A stretch of 64,000 nt of DNA from Ruegeria atlantica. GTDB lineage: Bacteria; Pseudomonadota; Alphaproteobacteria; Rhodobacterales; Rhodobacteraceae. The DNA is taken from NCBI RefSeq assembly GCF_001458195.1, contig NZ_CYPU01000039.1, forward strand, positions 248,093 to 312,092. The letters are read 5' to 3'. Both the position numbers and the translations under genes were made by a program. Under the pieces are notes generated by a model. The model was not told where the DNA came from. It saw only the letters and a program-made list of their open reading frames with translations, and ran no database searches. Every line of letters begins with the position of its first letter. Position 1 is the stretch's first letter. This document shows, one piece after another, positions 51,276 to 60,131 of the stretch.

Positions 51276-52706
51276 ATGTATCCTGAGCTTAAGCTGTTCA
51301 TCGCGGGCAAGTGGCGCACAGCCAACCGGGACATACCGGTCGTGAATCCCGCGACAGAGGGCGAAATCGGGCGGCTTCCCTGCGCGTCGAAGCAGGATCT
51401 GGATGACGCTCTGGAGGCCGCAGTCCGAGGGTTTCGCGTATGGAGTCGCACCTCACCGCGCGAACGTTCCGACACAATCTTGCGCGCTGCCGCGCTGATG
51501 CGGGAACGTCAGGAACAGATTGCCCATGCCATCACCATGGAACACGGCAAGCCGCTGAATCAGGCCAGGCTTGAGGTTATCCGAGGGGCAGAGTTCTTTG
51601 AATGGGACGCGGGCGAGGCGATGCGGACCTATGGGCGGGTCATCCCTGCGGCTCCGGGTCACAAGTTTTCCGTTCATCACCAGCCAATCGGTGTCGTCGC
51701 AGCCTTTTCACCCTGGAATTTCCCGATGAGCCAACCAGCGCGCAAAATCGCTGGCGCGTTGGCTTCGGGCTGCTCGATCATCCTGAAGGCGGCAGAAGAA
51801 ACACCCGCGGGAGCAATGCACATTGCAAAAGCCTTTGAAGATGCGGGTCTTCCTGCTGGCGTCCTGAACCTGGTGTTCGGAGAGCCGGCAGAAATCTCAG
51901 GCCACCTCATCCCGCAGGATCCGGTCAGGCTCGTGGCTTTCACCGGCTCAACCGCTGTGGGGCGGCATCTGACTACCTTGGCCTCAGAACATATGACTTC
52001 GGTGCTGATGGAACTTGGTGGCCACGCGCCAGTAATTGTCTGCGAAGACACAGATGTGAAAGCGGCCGGGATCTCAAGCGCAGTTCGAAAAATGCGCAAT
52101 GCCGGGCAGGTGTGCACATCGCCTACAAGGTTTTTTGCGCATGAGAACATCTTTGACGATTACGCCACAACTTTCGTTGAACGCGCTGCGGCAACTATTG
52201 TCGGAAACGGAATGGACCAAAATGTGGAAATGGGGCCTTTGGCAAATGACCGGCGGGCGCCTGCACTGACCGAATTGGTGAAAGACGCCCGTGAAAAGGG
52301 TGCGACGGTTGCCACGGGTGGGGCTAAACATGGCGACAAAGGGTATTTTTTTCAGCCCACCGTCCTGCTGAACGTGCCCGACAACGCCCGGATCATGCAG
52401 GAGGAACCTTTTGGTCCGGTGGCTGTGATCAATCCAGTGTCCTCACTGGATGACGCAATCGGCAAGGCAAACTCGGTGCCCTATGGGCTGGCCGGTTATG
52501 CATTTACAAATCGCGCAGACTATATTGATCGATTGATTGACGAGGTCGAGGTCGGCAACCTGTCTATCAACACGCTTGAGGCATCCATGCCTGAAACACC
52601 CTTTGGCGGCGTGAAATCCAGCGGATATGGTCGCGAAGGCGGCACCGAGGGGCTGGACAACTACATGATCGTAAAAAACGTATGGCATTCCGCCGACATC
52701 ACCTGA
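51276..52706 (+). CDS. NAD(P)-dependent aldehyde dehydrogenase
   Basis: A 476-residue ALDH-superfamily enzyme oxidising an aldehyde, probably a semialdehyde, to the acid. Catalytic residues are present: N148 in SPWNFP, K171, E246 in MELGGHAP and the nucleophile C280 in NAGQVCTSP. The closest style is succinate-semialdehyde dehydrogenase-like. GGAGG stands about 11 bases before the ATG. In the upstream gap GGTATTC at 51178 recalls half-sites of the tandem LysR operators. Together with the ring-cleaving dioxygenase it could oxidise 2-aminomuconate semialdehyde or a related product (inference). Confidence 0.9.
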   Translation: MYPELKLFIAGKWRTANRDIPVVNPATEGEIGRLPCASKQDLDDALEAAVRGFRVWSRTSPRERSDTILRAAALMRERQEQIAHAITMEHGKPLNQARLEVIRGAEFFEWDAGEAMRTYGRVIPAAPGHKFSVHHQPIGVVAAFSPWNFPMSQPARKIAGALASGCSIILKAAEETPAGAMHIAKAFEDAGLPAGVLNLVFGEPAEISGHLIPQDPVRLVAFTGSTAVGRHLTTLASEHMTSVLMELGGHAPVIVCEDTDVKAAGISSAVRKMRNAGQVCTSPTRFFAHENIFDDYATTFVERAAATIVGNGMDQNVEMGPLANDRRAPALTELVKDAREKGATVATGGAKHGDKGYFFQPTVLLNVPDNARIMQEEPFGPVAVINPVSSLDDAIGKANSVPYGLAGYAFTNRADYIDRLIDEVEVGNLSINTLEASMPETPFGGVKSSGYGREGGTEGLDNYMIVKNVWHSADIT

Positions 52707-52736
52707 GCAAAGGCGCGTCAGATAAAGTCGCGCCGA

Positions 52737-53345
52737 TTACGGCGTCAGAAGTTTCCGGTAGAGCGTGTCGATAAACGGCTCGGCCCCTTCAAATGGGTCT
52801 TCGTCGCCCAGAATTGCGCGGACCTGAACGTCGAAGTCGGCGTAGTGCTGTGTCAGCGCCCAGATTGAAAAGATCAGGTGATGGGGGTGCAGGCGCGCGA
52901 TTTTGCCCTGATCCATCCACTGCGTCAGTATTGCCGTTTTCTCATCCACCAGAGATTTGAGGTCATGCGACAGAGATTCGTGAATACGCGGAGCGCCCTG
53001 AACCAGCTCGTTCGCAAACAAGCGGCTTTCGCGCGGTAGGTCTCGGCTCATTTCCAGCTTGCGGCGGATATAGGCCAGGATTTCTTCCATCGGATCACCA
53101 TCCGCGTCCAGATCATGCAGTGGGGCCAGCCAGATCTCTAGCAGGCCCGACAGCAGGGCTGTGTGGATCGCCTCTTTCGACGGGAAATAATACAACAGGT
53201 TCGGTTTGCTCAGCCCGGCCTCGGTGGCGATTTGATCGACCGTCGCCCCACGAAAACCATGCGCCGAAAACACGTTCAGTGCGGCTTCGAGAATCGCGGC
53301 GCGGTTCTTTTTCTGAATTCGGGTCGGGGCGCGGTCTTTGGGCAT
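52737..53345 (-). CDS. TetR-family regulator, RutR/PydR type
   Basis: A 202-residue repressor: an N-terminal TetR helix-turn-helix (ILEAALNVFSAHGFRGATVD, then AGLSKPNLLYYFPSKEAIH) and a RutR-like C-terminal domain (LFANELVQGAPRI). RutR senses uracil or thymine. The gene is divergent from hyuC, and a perfect RutR-type palindrome lies in the gap (53451-53468), so it most likely regulates the pyrimidine catabolic genes. The start at 53345 has AGGAAAC upstream; longer frames would cross into the operator region. Confidence 0.88.
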   Translation of the reverse strand: MPKDRAPTRIQKKNRAAILEAALNVFSAHGFRGATVDQIATEAGLSKPNLLYYFPSKEAIHTALLSGLLEIWLAPLHDLDADGDPMEEILAYIRRKLEMSRDLPRESRLFANELVQGAPRIHESLSHDLKSLVDEKTAILTQWMDQGKIARLHPHHLIFSIWALTQHYADFDVQVRAILGDEDPFEGAEPFIDTLYRKLLTP

Positions 53346-53450
53346 GTTTCCTGACTGTCTCTTTTTCCGCCAAGCGGGCACCAAATATGCCGAATTTTCC
53401 GGCGGCACCATGCAATTTCTTGACTGATGTCGAACCCGTGATAGCGTGAG

Positions 53451-53468
53451 TTTGACCAGATGGTCAAA
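53451..53468. promoter_or_regulatory. RutR/PydR operator, perfect palindrome
   Basis: TTTGACCA-GA-TGGTCAAA is an exact match to the known RutR consensus TTGACCANNTGGTCAA, extended by one pair. It lies 48 bp upstream of hyuC and 105 bp from the divergent regulator start. An in-frame ATG inside it (53460) is rejected as the hyuC start for this reason. Confidence 0.85.
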
Positions 53469-53516
53469 TCAAGACACCAAAAGCGAGCCAAATCGCAAGC
53501 AACAGGGAAGAACAAG

Positions 53517-54767
53517 ATGGCAGCTCCGGCGCAAAACCTCAGGATCAATGGCGACAGACTTTGGGACAGCCTGATGGAGATGGCCAAGATCGGCCCCGGC
53601 GTTGCGGGTGGCAACAACCGCCAAACCCTGACGGATGAAGACGCAGAAGGGCGCGCCTTGTTTCAAAAGTGGTGCGAAGACGCCGGTTGCACCATGGGTT
53701 TAGATCAGATGGGCAACATGTTCGCTCATCGCGAGGGCACTGACCCCAACGCACTACCGGTCTATGTTGGCTCACATTTGGATACCCAACCAACCGGCGG
53801 CAAGTATGACGGCGTGTTGGGTGTATTGGGTGGGCTGGAGATTATCCGAACGCTCAATGATTTGGGCATCAAGACCAAACATCCGATCGTCGCGACCAAC
53901 TGGACCAACGAAGAGGGCACGCGCTATGCGCCGGCGATGCTGTCTTCGGGCGTGTTTGCCGGGATGCACACGCAGGACTGGGCCTATGATCGCGAAGATG
54001 CCGAGGGCAAGACATTCGGCGATGAGCTAAAGCGCATTGGCTGGCGGGGAGACGAAGAGGTTGGTGCCCGCAAAATGCACGCCTTCTTTGAGTTGCACAT
54101 CGAACAGGGGCCGATCCTTGAGGCCGAGGGCAAGGATATCGGCGTTGTGACGCACGGGCAGGGGCTGAGCTGGACGCAGATCACCGTGACAGGCAAAGAC
54201 GCACATACTGGATCTACTCCAATGCCGATGCGCAAAAACGCGGGTCTGGCGATGGGGCGTATTCTTGAGAAAGTGGATGAGATCGCGTGGTCTCATGCGC
54301 CCCATGCCGTCGGCGCTGTAGGGCATATTGACGTGTTCCCGAATTCTCGCAACGTGATTCCTGGCAAGGCGGTGTTCACGGTCGATTTCCGCTCGCCGGA
54401 TTTGGCGGTCATCACAGATATGGAAAACCGTTTGCGCGTTGCGGCCGAAGATATCGTGGAAGAGATGGGCCTGCAGATCGAATTCGAGAAAGTTGGTGGG
54501 TTTGATCCAGTGAAGTTCGATGACAGCTGTGTCGCGGCTGTACGGGGCGCAGCAGAGCGGCTGGGATATTCGCACACCGATATCATCTCAGGGGCGGGGC
54601 ACGATGCCTGTTGGATCAACCGGGTGGCCCCGACGGCCATGGTCATGTGCCCTTGCGTTGACGGGTTGAGCCACAACGAGGCGGAAGAGATCAGCAAAGA
54701 CTGGGCCGCAGCCGGGGCGGATGTTCTGTTTCATGCGGTCGTCGAGACGGCTGAGATTGTGGAATAA
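53517..54767 (+). CDS. hyuC: N-carbamoyl-beta-alanine amidase (beta-ureidopropionase), M20 family
   Basis: A 416-residue metal-dependent amidase that releases beta-alanine, CO2 and ammonia in the third step of reductive pyrimidine degradation. Metal-binding and catalytic motifs are GSHLDTQPTGGKYDGVLG, TNWTNEEGTRYAPAM and FFELHIEQGP, with GAGHDACW near the end. The start is ATG 53517 behind AGGGAAG. It is followed by hydA after a repeat-like spacer. L-N-carbamoyl amino acid hydrolase is the alternative, but the neighbours favour the pyrimidine role. Confidence 0.92.
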   Translation: MAAPAQNLRINGDRLWDSLMEMAKIGPGVAGGNNRQTLTDEDAEGRALFQKWCEDAGCTMGLDQMGNMFAHREGTDPNALPVYVGSHLDTQPTGGKYDGVLGVLGGLEIIRTLNDLGIKTKHPIVATNWTNEEGTRYAPAMLSSGVFAGMHTQDWAYDREDAEGKTFGDELKRIGWRGDEEVGARKMHAFFELHIEQGPILEAEGKDIGVVTHGQGLSWTQITVTGKDAHTGSTPMPMRKNAGLAMGRILEKVDEIAWSHAPHAVGAVGHIDVFPNSRNVIPGKAVFTVDFRSPDLAVITDMENRLRVAAEDIVEEMGLQIEFEKVGGFDPVKFDDSCVAAVRGAAERLGYSHTDIISGAGHDACWINRVAPTAMVMCPCVDGLSHNEAEEISKDWAAAGADVLFHAVVETAEIVE

Positions 54768-54832
54768 GGGGGCGCCGCCCCCGTCGCCCAACGGGCGACT
54801 CCCCCGGGATATATTTGGCCAGATCAAGCAAG
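54768..54832 (+). repeat. Double-hairpin intergenic repeat between hyuC and hydA
   Basis: A palindrome GGGGGCGCCGCCCCC (54768-54782) is followed at once by the hairpin GTCGCCC-AAC-GGGCGAC (54783-54799) and then CCCCCGGGATATATTTGGCCAG. This looks like a dispersed Rhodobacteraceae intergenic element (from memory of similar sequences, not a search). It may modulate mRNA stability or partial termination inside the operon. Confidence 0.55.
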
Positions 54833-54860
54833 CGGCGCAGACCGCGTCAGGGAGATGAAA

Positions 54861-56315
54861 ATGAGCACTGTTATCAAAAACGGAACCGTTGTGACCGCCG
54901 ACCTGTCCTACAAGGCGGACGTTTTGGTCGAAGATGGCGTCATCACAGAGATCGGGATGGATCTGAAGGGTGACAAAGAATTGGACGCCACGGGATGTTA
55001 CGTCATGCCGGGTGGGATTGATCCGCATACCCACCTGGAGATGCCGTTTATGGGCACCTACTCCAGCGATGATTTCGAAAGCGGTACGCGGGCTGCGCTG
55101 GCGGGTGGAACCACGATGGTCGTTGATTTCGCGCTGCCGAACCCGGGTGAAAGCCTGTTGGACGCGTTGAAGCGTTGGGACAACAAATCCACCCGTGCCA
55201 ACTGTGACTACTCATTCCACATGGCCGTGACCTGGTGGGGCGAGCAGGTGTTCGATGACATCAAAACGGTGATTGAAACGCGGGGGATCAACACGTTCAA
55301 GCATTTCATGGCCTATAAGGGCGCTCTGATGGTGAATGATGACGAACTGTTCGCCTCGTTCAAGCGTCTGTCCGAACTGGGCGGCATCGCGATGGTTCAC
55401 GCCGAGAACGGTGATGTGGTGGCTGAACTCAGTGCTAAGCTGCTGGCCGAGGGGAACAATGGCCCCGAGGCGCACGCCTATTCCCGCCCGCCGCAGGTTG
55501 AGGGCGAGGCGACAAACCGCGCCATCATGATAGCTGACATGGCGGGCGTGCCGCTTTATGTGGTGCATACGTCCTGCGAGGATGCGCATGAGGCGATCCG
55601 GCGGGCCAAATTGCAGGGCAAGCGGGTCTGGGGCGAACCCCTTATCCAACACCTGACGTTGGATGAGAGCGAGTACTTCAACCAAGATTGGGATCATGCG
55701 GCACGTCGGGTTATGAGCCCTCCGTTCCGGAACAAGCAGCACCAGGACAGCTTGTGGAACGGTCTGCAATCGGGATCGTTGAGCGTTGTGGCAACAGACC
55801 ATTGTGCCTTTACCACCGAACAAAAGCGCTATGGTGTGGGCGACTTTACCAAGATTCCCAATGGCACCGGCGGGCTTGAAGATCGGATGCCGATGCTGTG
55901 GACTCATGGGGTAAACACCGGGCGTTTGACACCGAACGAATTCGTCGCGGTGACTTCAACGAATATCGCCAAGATATTGAATTGTTACCCGAAAAAAGGA
56001 GCCGTTCTGGTTGGCGCTGATGCGGATCTGGTGGTTTGGGATCCTGAAAAGTCCAAGACGATCAGTGCCGATGCGCAGCAATCCTCGATCGACTACAATG
56101 TATTCGAGGGCAAAGAGGTTAAAGGCCTGCCGCGCTTTACCCTTACGCGAGGGCATGTGGCTGTGCATGATGGGGAAATCCGCACGCAGGAAGGCCACGG
56201 CGATTTTGTTGCACGTGAGGCCAATACCACTGTGAACAAAGCGCTAAGCACCTGGAAAGAGCTGACCGCGCCTCGGCCGGTTGAACGGACGGGCATCCCG
56301 GCGACGGGCGTATGA
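54861..56315 (+). CDS. hydA: Dihydropyrimidinase (D-hydantoinase family)
   Basis: A 484-residue amidohydrolase that opens dihydrouracil or dihydrothymine. The binuclear metal site includes H56 and H58 (DPHTHLE) and the carboxylated lysine K147 in FKHFMAYKG. Further pieces are the histidines in MVHAENGD and VVHTSCED and the catalytic aspartate in VATDHCAF. The start at 54861 is preferred because the GGGAG site is 7 bases away; the ATG at 54855 is too close to it. It is the second enzyme of the pathway; PreTA and HyuC supply the first and third. Confidence 0.95.
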   Translation: MSTVIKNGTVVTADLSYKADVLVEDGVITEIGMDLKGDKELDATGCYVMPGGIDPHTHLEMPFMGTYSSDDFESGTRAALAGGTTMVVDFALPNPGESLLDALKRWDNKSTRANCDYSFHMAVTWWGEQVFDDIKTVIETRGINTFKHFMAYKGALMVNDDELFASFKRLSELGGIAMVHAENGDVVAELSAKLLAEGNNGPEAHAYSRPPQVEGEATNRAIMIADMAGVPLYVVHTSCEDAHEAIRRAKLQGKRVWGEPLIQHLTLDESEYFNQDWDHAARRVMSPPFRNKQHQDSLWNGLQSGSLSVVATDHCAFTTEQKRYGVGDFTKIPNGTGGLEDRMPMLWTHGVNTGRLTPNEFVAVTSTNIAKILNCYPKKGAVLVGADADLVVWDPEKSKTISADAQQSSIDYNVFEGKEVKGLPRFTLTRGHVAVHDGEIRTQEGHGDFVAREANTTVNKALSTWKELTAPRPVERTGIPATGV

Positions 56316-56370
56316 TGCGTGCGGGCCGCAATTCATGCGGCCCAAAATCAAATCTTTTCAAGGCTATGGA

Positions 56371-57168
56371 ATGAATACTGAAAGCACTACCCAGCCCGTT
56401 ATCGAGGCAAGGCAGCTGGATCTGACCTTCCAAACCAATGACGGGCCAATTCACGCGCTGAAAGACGTAAATCTGACGGTCGACAAGGGTGACTTCGTCA
56501 GCTTCATCGGTCCCTCAGGCTGCGGGAAAACCACCTTTTTGCGATGTATCGCTGCGCTTGAAACACCGACCGGAGGAACCCTGACGGTCAATGGCATGAC
56601 CCCGGATGAGGCGCGGCGGAACCGGGCCTATGGCTATGTGTTTCAAGCGGCGGGCCTGTATCCCTGGCGCACCATCGCTAAGAACATCAAGCTACCGCTT
56701 GAGATCATGGGGTATTCGGCCACTGAGCAAGATGAACGTGTGAGAAACGTTCTTGAACTTGTTGATCTTGAAGGGTTTGGCGGCAAATTTCCGTGGCAAC
56801 TGTCCGGCGGTATGCAGCAACGCGCCAGCATTGCGCGTGCGCTGGCATTTGACGCTGATATCCTGCTAATGGACGAACCTTTTGGGGCGCTGGACGAAAT
56901 CGTGCGCGATCACCTGAACGAACAGCTTTTGGCGCTATGGGCGCGCACAGAAAAAACCATCGGTTTCGTCACGCACTCGATCCCCGAGGCAGTGTATCTG
57001 AGCACCAAAATCGTGGTGATGAGCCCGCGACCGGGGCGGATAACGGATGTGATCGACAGTCCGCTGCCGAAGGAACGTCCATTGGACATCCGCGACACGC
57101 CTGAGTTCATCGAAGTGGCTCATCGTGTACGCGAGGGTCTACGGGCGGGGCATGCGGACGATGAATGA
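56371..57168 (+). CDS. ABC transporter ATP-binding protein, NitT/TauT type
   Basis: A 265-residue ATPase with Walker A GPSGCGKTT, Q-loop FQAAGLYPWRT, signature LSGGMQQR, Walker B ILLMDEPFG and the switch histidine in VTHSIPEAV. This subtype energises nitrate/sulfonate/thiamine-precursor-like importers. It begins 55 bp after hydA and is followed by two permeases and a binding protein, so this is most likely a pyrimidine-related importer. The start is ATG 56371 behind AAGG. Confidence 0.92.
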   Translation: MNTESTTQPVIEARQLDLTFQTNDGPIHALKDVNLTVDKGDFVSFIGPSGCGKTTFLRCIAALETPTGGTLTVNGMTPDEARRNRAYGYVFQAAGLYPWRTIAKNIKLPLEIMGYSATEQDERVRNVLELVDLEGFGGKFPWQLSGGMQQRASIARALAFDADILLMDEPFGALDEIVRDHLNEQLLALWARTEKTIGFVTHSIPEAVYLSTKIVVMSPRPGRITDVIDSPLPKERPLDIRDTPEFIEVAHRVREGLRAGHADDE

Positions 57169-58090
57169 TGGGTTCAAAGCTTTCTGGGCAGTTCTGACCG
57201 TTCTCGCGGTGATCGTCGTCTTTTGGTATGCGGCCTGCATTCCAATGAACATCAAAGGTGTTTTGACGGAACAGGAGCGTGCAGGCGCCGAAGTTCAGCC
57301 ACCTTCGGCTAAAGATCGTCGGGATATGTCCGAATTCGGACTGGTGTTGAATAACAGCTTTGCCATCCCCGCCACGTGGGAGCAGGACCGGCCCCGCCTG
57401 CCGGCGCCGCATCAGGTCGCCGTCGAGATGTGGGAGACCACTGTACAGAAAAAAATCACCTCGAAACGGTCACTTATCTATCATGGCTGGGTCACGCTAA
57501 GCGCAACGATGCTGGGCTTTGTGATCGGTACTGGATTGGGCATTCTGCTGGCTGTCGGGATCGTGCACAGCCGCGTCATGGACCTGTCGGTGATGCCATG
57601 GGCCATCGTCAGCCAGACGATTCCCATCATCGCTTTGGCGCCAATGATTATCGTGGTGCTGTACTCGGTGGGCATTCAGGGGATCATCCCCAAGGCGGTA
57701 ATCTCGGCCTATTTGAGTTTCTTCCCTGTGGTTGTCGGTATGGTCAAAGGGCTTCGTAGCCCGGATGCAATGCAACTGGACCTGCTGCGCACTTACAGCG
57801 CCAGCCGGTCTCAGGGGTTCTGGAAGCTGCGCTTGCCCGCATCGATGCCATATCTGTTTACGTCGCTGAAGATCGGCATTGCGGCTTCGCTGGTCGGTGC
57901 CATCGTTGGTGAATTGCCAACAGGGGCGGTGGCCGGTTTGGGTGCGCGTCTACTGGCAGGCAGCTACTATGGACAAACCGTGCAGATCTGGTCTGCCTTG
58001 TTTGCAGCGGCCATTCTGGCGGCTTGCCTGGTCGGGTTGTTGGGGCTTGTAGAACGGAAGGTCCTGAAAAGAATGGGGATGGCGCAATGA
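57152..58090 (+). CDS. ABC transporter permease, first subunit
   Basis: A 312-residue inner-membrane permease of the BPD family. One helix at the N-terminus, a roughly 70-residue external loop, then five further helices; the EAA-like ATPase contact loop is around LLRTYSASRSQGFWKLRLPASMPY (LRTYSASRSQGFWKLRLPAS). The start overlaps the ATPase gene by 17 bp; ATG 57161 is an alternative. It pairs with the permease at 58087. Confidence 0.88.
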   Translation: MRTMNDGFKAFWAVLTVLAVIVVFWYAACIPMNIKGVLTEQERAGAEVQPPSAKDRRDMSEFGLVLNNSFAIPATWEQDRPRLPAPHQVAVEMWETTVQKKITSKRSLIYHGWVTLSATMLGFVIGTGLGILLAVGIVHSRVMDLSVMPWAIVSQTIPIIALAPMIIVVLYSVGIQGIIPKAVISAYLSFFPVVVGMVKGLRSPDAMQLDLLRTYSASRSQGFWKLRLPASMPYLFTSLKIGIAASLVGAIVGELPTGAVAGLGARLLAGSYYGQTVQIWSALFAAAILAACLVGLLGLVERKVLKRMGMAQ

Positions 58091-58932
58091 TACTAGTGCT
58101 GTTTGCAATCGTCGTTTGGGTCCTGGGTTGGTGGCTGAACAGCCGTCTGGCCAGTGGGCCATATGCCGACACGCGCATGGTGCGATTTCTGGCTCCGTTC
58201 ATATTTGGCGTAACGATCATTGTCATTTGGGAGCTGCTGGTCAGAGGGCTAGACGTGTCTTTGGTCATACTGCCGGCGCCATCCGTAATTGCGGTGCGCT
58301 TTGCCAATAGCCTGCCGATCCTGTGGGAGGACTTCGTTCAGACCATCATCAAAGGCGCGTTCAGCGGGTACATCATTGGGTGCTTCGCCGCATTCCTGAT
58401 GGCAATTGCGGTGGATCGCTGGGATTTCCTCCGACTTGGGTTGCTGCCCGTTGGGAACTTTGTCGCAGCGCTGCCAATTGTCGGGACCGCACCCATCCTG
58501 GTGATGTGGTTCGGGTTCGACTGGCACTCCAAAGCTGCCGTTGTCGTGGTGATGGTGTTCTTCCCAATGCTGGTCAACACCGTGGCTGGTCTGCGCGAGG
58601 CTACAGCCATGCAGCGTGACCTGATGGAGACCTATGCGGCCACCTATTGGCAGAGCTTCTTGAAGCTGCGATTGCCCGCTGCGATGCCCTTTATCTTCAA
58701 CGGCTTAAAGATTTCTACCACCCTGGCGTTGATCGGCGCTATCGTGGCAGAGTTCTTTGGCTCGCCCACGCTAGGCATGGGCTTTCGGATATCCACCAGC
58801 GTCGGGCAATTATCGCTGGATATGGTCTGGGCCGAGATTGTGGTGGCCGCTTTGGCCGGAACCGCATTTTATGGTCTTGTCGCAATGATCGAAAAGGCGG
58901 TGACCTTCTGGCACCCGTCGCAACGTGGATAA
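58087..58932 (+). CDS. ABC transporter permease, second subunit
   Basis: A 281-residue BPD-type permease with about six membrane helices and the ATPase contact loop METYAATYWQSFLKLRLPA. Its ATG overlaps the previous stop (ATGA), so the two permeases are made together and likely form a heterodimer. The substrate is the one bound by the adjacent THI5/NMT1-like protein. Confidence 0.9.
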   Translation: MILVLFAIVVWVLGWWLNSRLASGPYADTRMVRFLAPFIFGVTIIVIWELLVRGLDVSLVILPAPSVIAVRFANSLPILWEDFVQTIIKGAFSGYIIGCFAAFLMAIAVDRWDFLRLGLLPVGNFVAALPIVGTAPILVMWFGFDWHSKAAVVVVMVFFPMLVNTVAGLREATAMQRDLMETYAATYWQSFLKLRLPAAMPFIFNGLKISTTLALIGAIVAEFFGSPTLGMGFRISTSVGQLSLDMVWAEIVVAALAGTAFYGLVAMIEKAVTFWHPSQRG

Positions 58933-58988
58933 AACAATAATTCAACAGACCCCAAAAGGGGCACCAACAGCAACTAGGAGATATGAAG

Positions 58989-59978
58989 ATGAATAAGCTA
59001 CTCAGCGGGGCGATAGCCGCCTTTAGTCTGGCCGCCAGTTCGGCTTTCGCTGCGGATGAGGTGACATTGCAACTGAAGTGGGTCACGCAGGCTCAGTTCG
59101 CGGGCTACTATGTTGCCAAGGACAAGGGGTTCTACGAGGAAGAGGGGCTGGACGTCACTATTCTGCCCGGCGGACCAGACATTGCACCGACGCAGGTGAT
59201 CGCAGGTGGCGGCGCTGACGTGACCGTCGAATGGATGCCCGCCGCGCTGGCTGCACGCGAAAAGGGTTTGCCTCTGGTCAATATCGCGCAGCCGTTCAAA
59301 AGCTCGGGTATGATGCTGACCTGCTGGAAAGATGCCGGGATCGCGGCACCCGAAGACCTTAAGAACCGCACGCTGGGCGTTTGGTTTTTTGGCAACGAAT
59401 TCCCATTCATGAGCTGGATGAGCCAACTGGGCATCGACACGGGTGGCAAAAGCGAAAGCGGTGTAGAGGTTCTGAAGCAAGGCTTCAACGTCGACCCGCT
59501 GCTGCAGCGTCAGGCCGATTGCATCAGCACCATGACCTATAACGAATATTGGCAGGTCATCGATTCCGGCGTCAACCCGGATGAGCTGGTGACCTTTAAG
59601 TACGAAGATCAGGGTGTCGCGACATTGGAGGACGGCCTGTATGTTCTGGAAGAGAACCTTGGGGACGCAGCGTTTGTCGACAAGATGGAACGCTTCGTTC
59701 GCGCCTCGATGAAGGGTTGGAAATACGCCGAGGAACACCCGGATGAGGCAGCCGATATCGTGCTGGAAAACGATGAGACCGGCGCCCAAACCGAAGAGCA
59801 TCAGAAACGCATGATGGGCGAGATCGCCAAGCTGACGTCAGGTTCGAACGGTTCGCTGGACCCTGCCGATTTTGAGCGCACCGTTGCCACCCTGTTGGCG
59901 GGCGGTTCCGATCCTGTGATCACCAAGCAGCCAGACGGCGCTTGGACGCACCAGATCACGGATGCGGCTCTGAACTGA
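58989..59978 (+). CDS. ABC transporter substrate-binding protein, NMT1/THI5-like
   Basis: A 329-residue exported binding protein: signal peptide (LLSGAIAAFSLAASSAFA), then the THI5-like pattern LKWVTQAQFAGYYVAKDKGF and GLDVTILPGG. Members bind pyrimidine-like compounds such as thiamine precursors. With dihydropyrimidinase and beta-ureidopropionase upstream in the same operon, a pyrimidine base or hydropyrimidine is a reasonable ligand guess. The start at 58989 has AGGAG eight bases away; ATG 58983 is too close to it. A terminator follows. Confidence 0.9.
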   Translation: MNKLLSGAIAAFSLAASSAFAADEVTLQLKWVTQAQFAGYYVAKDKGFYEEEGLDVTILPGGPDIAPTQVIAGGGADVTVEWMPAALAAREKGLPLVNIAQPFKSSGMMLTCWKDAGIAAPEDLKNRTLGVWFFGNEFPFMSWMSQLGIDTGGKSESGVEVLKQGFNVDPLLQRQADCISTMTYNEYWQVIDSGVNPDELVTFKYEDQGVATLEDGLYVLEENLGDAAFVDKMERFVRASMKGWKYAEEHPDEAADIVLENDETGAQTEEHQKRMMGEIAKLTSGSNGSLDPADFERTVATLLAGGSDPVITKQPDGAWTHQITDAALN

Positions 59979-60002
59979 TCCGCTTCGCACTGACTGAAAA
60001 GG

Positions 60003-60034
60003 CGCGGTCCCAAACGGGGCCGCGTTTCCTGTTT
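60003..60034 (+). terminator. Intrinsic terminator after the ABC operon
   Basis: Stem CGCGGTCCC (60003-60011) and GGGGCCGCG (60016-60024) with an AAAC loop, followed by TTTCCTGTTTC. It closes the hyuC-hydA-ABC transcript. Confidence 0.8.
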
Positions 60035-60131
60035 CTTATGTCGGAAATGTGTCTGTACTTGAGATCGAAATGGCGTAGAATTCTATGAATAACAGCGCAT
60101 TTCATACGAAACTGGCGATAGTCCGAAGAAA
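60035..60131. promoter_or_regulatory. tup operon upstream region with palindrome
   Basis: This stretch must hold the promoter of tupBCA. A 10-bp perfect palindrome TAGAATTCTA lies at 60076-60085 and TTTC-ATAC-GAAA at 60101-60112. Neither matches a ModE box as known from enteric bacteria. A tungsten-responsive regulator site is possible. Confidence 0.3.

Noticed and set aside
53460..53516. hyuC start at ATG 53460
   Set aside because: This ATG lies within the RutR-type operator and has no ribosome site; ATG 53517 follows AGGGAAG and gives the family N-terminus.
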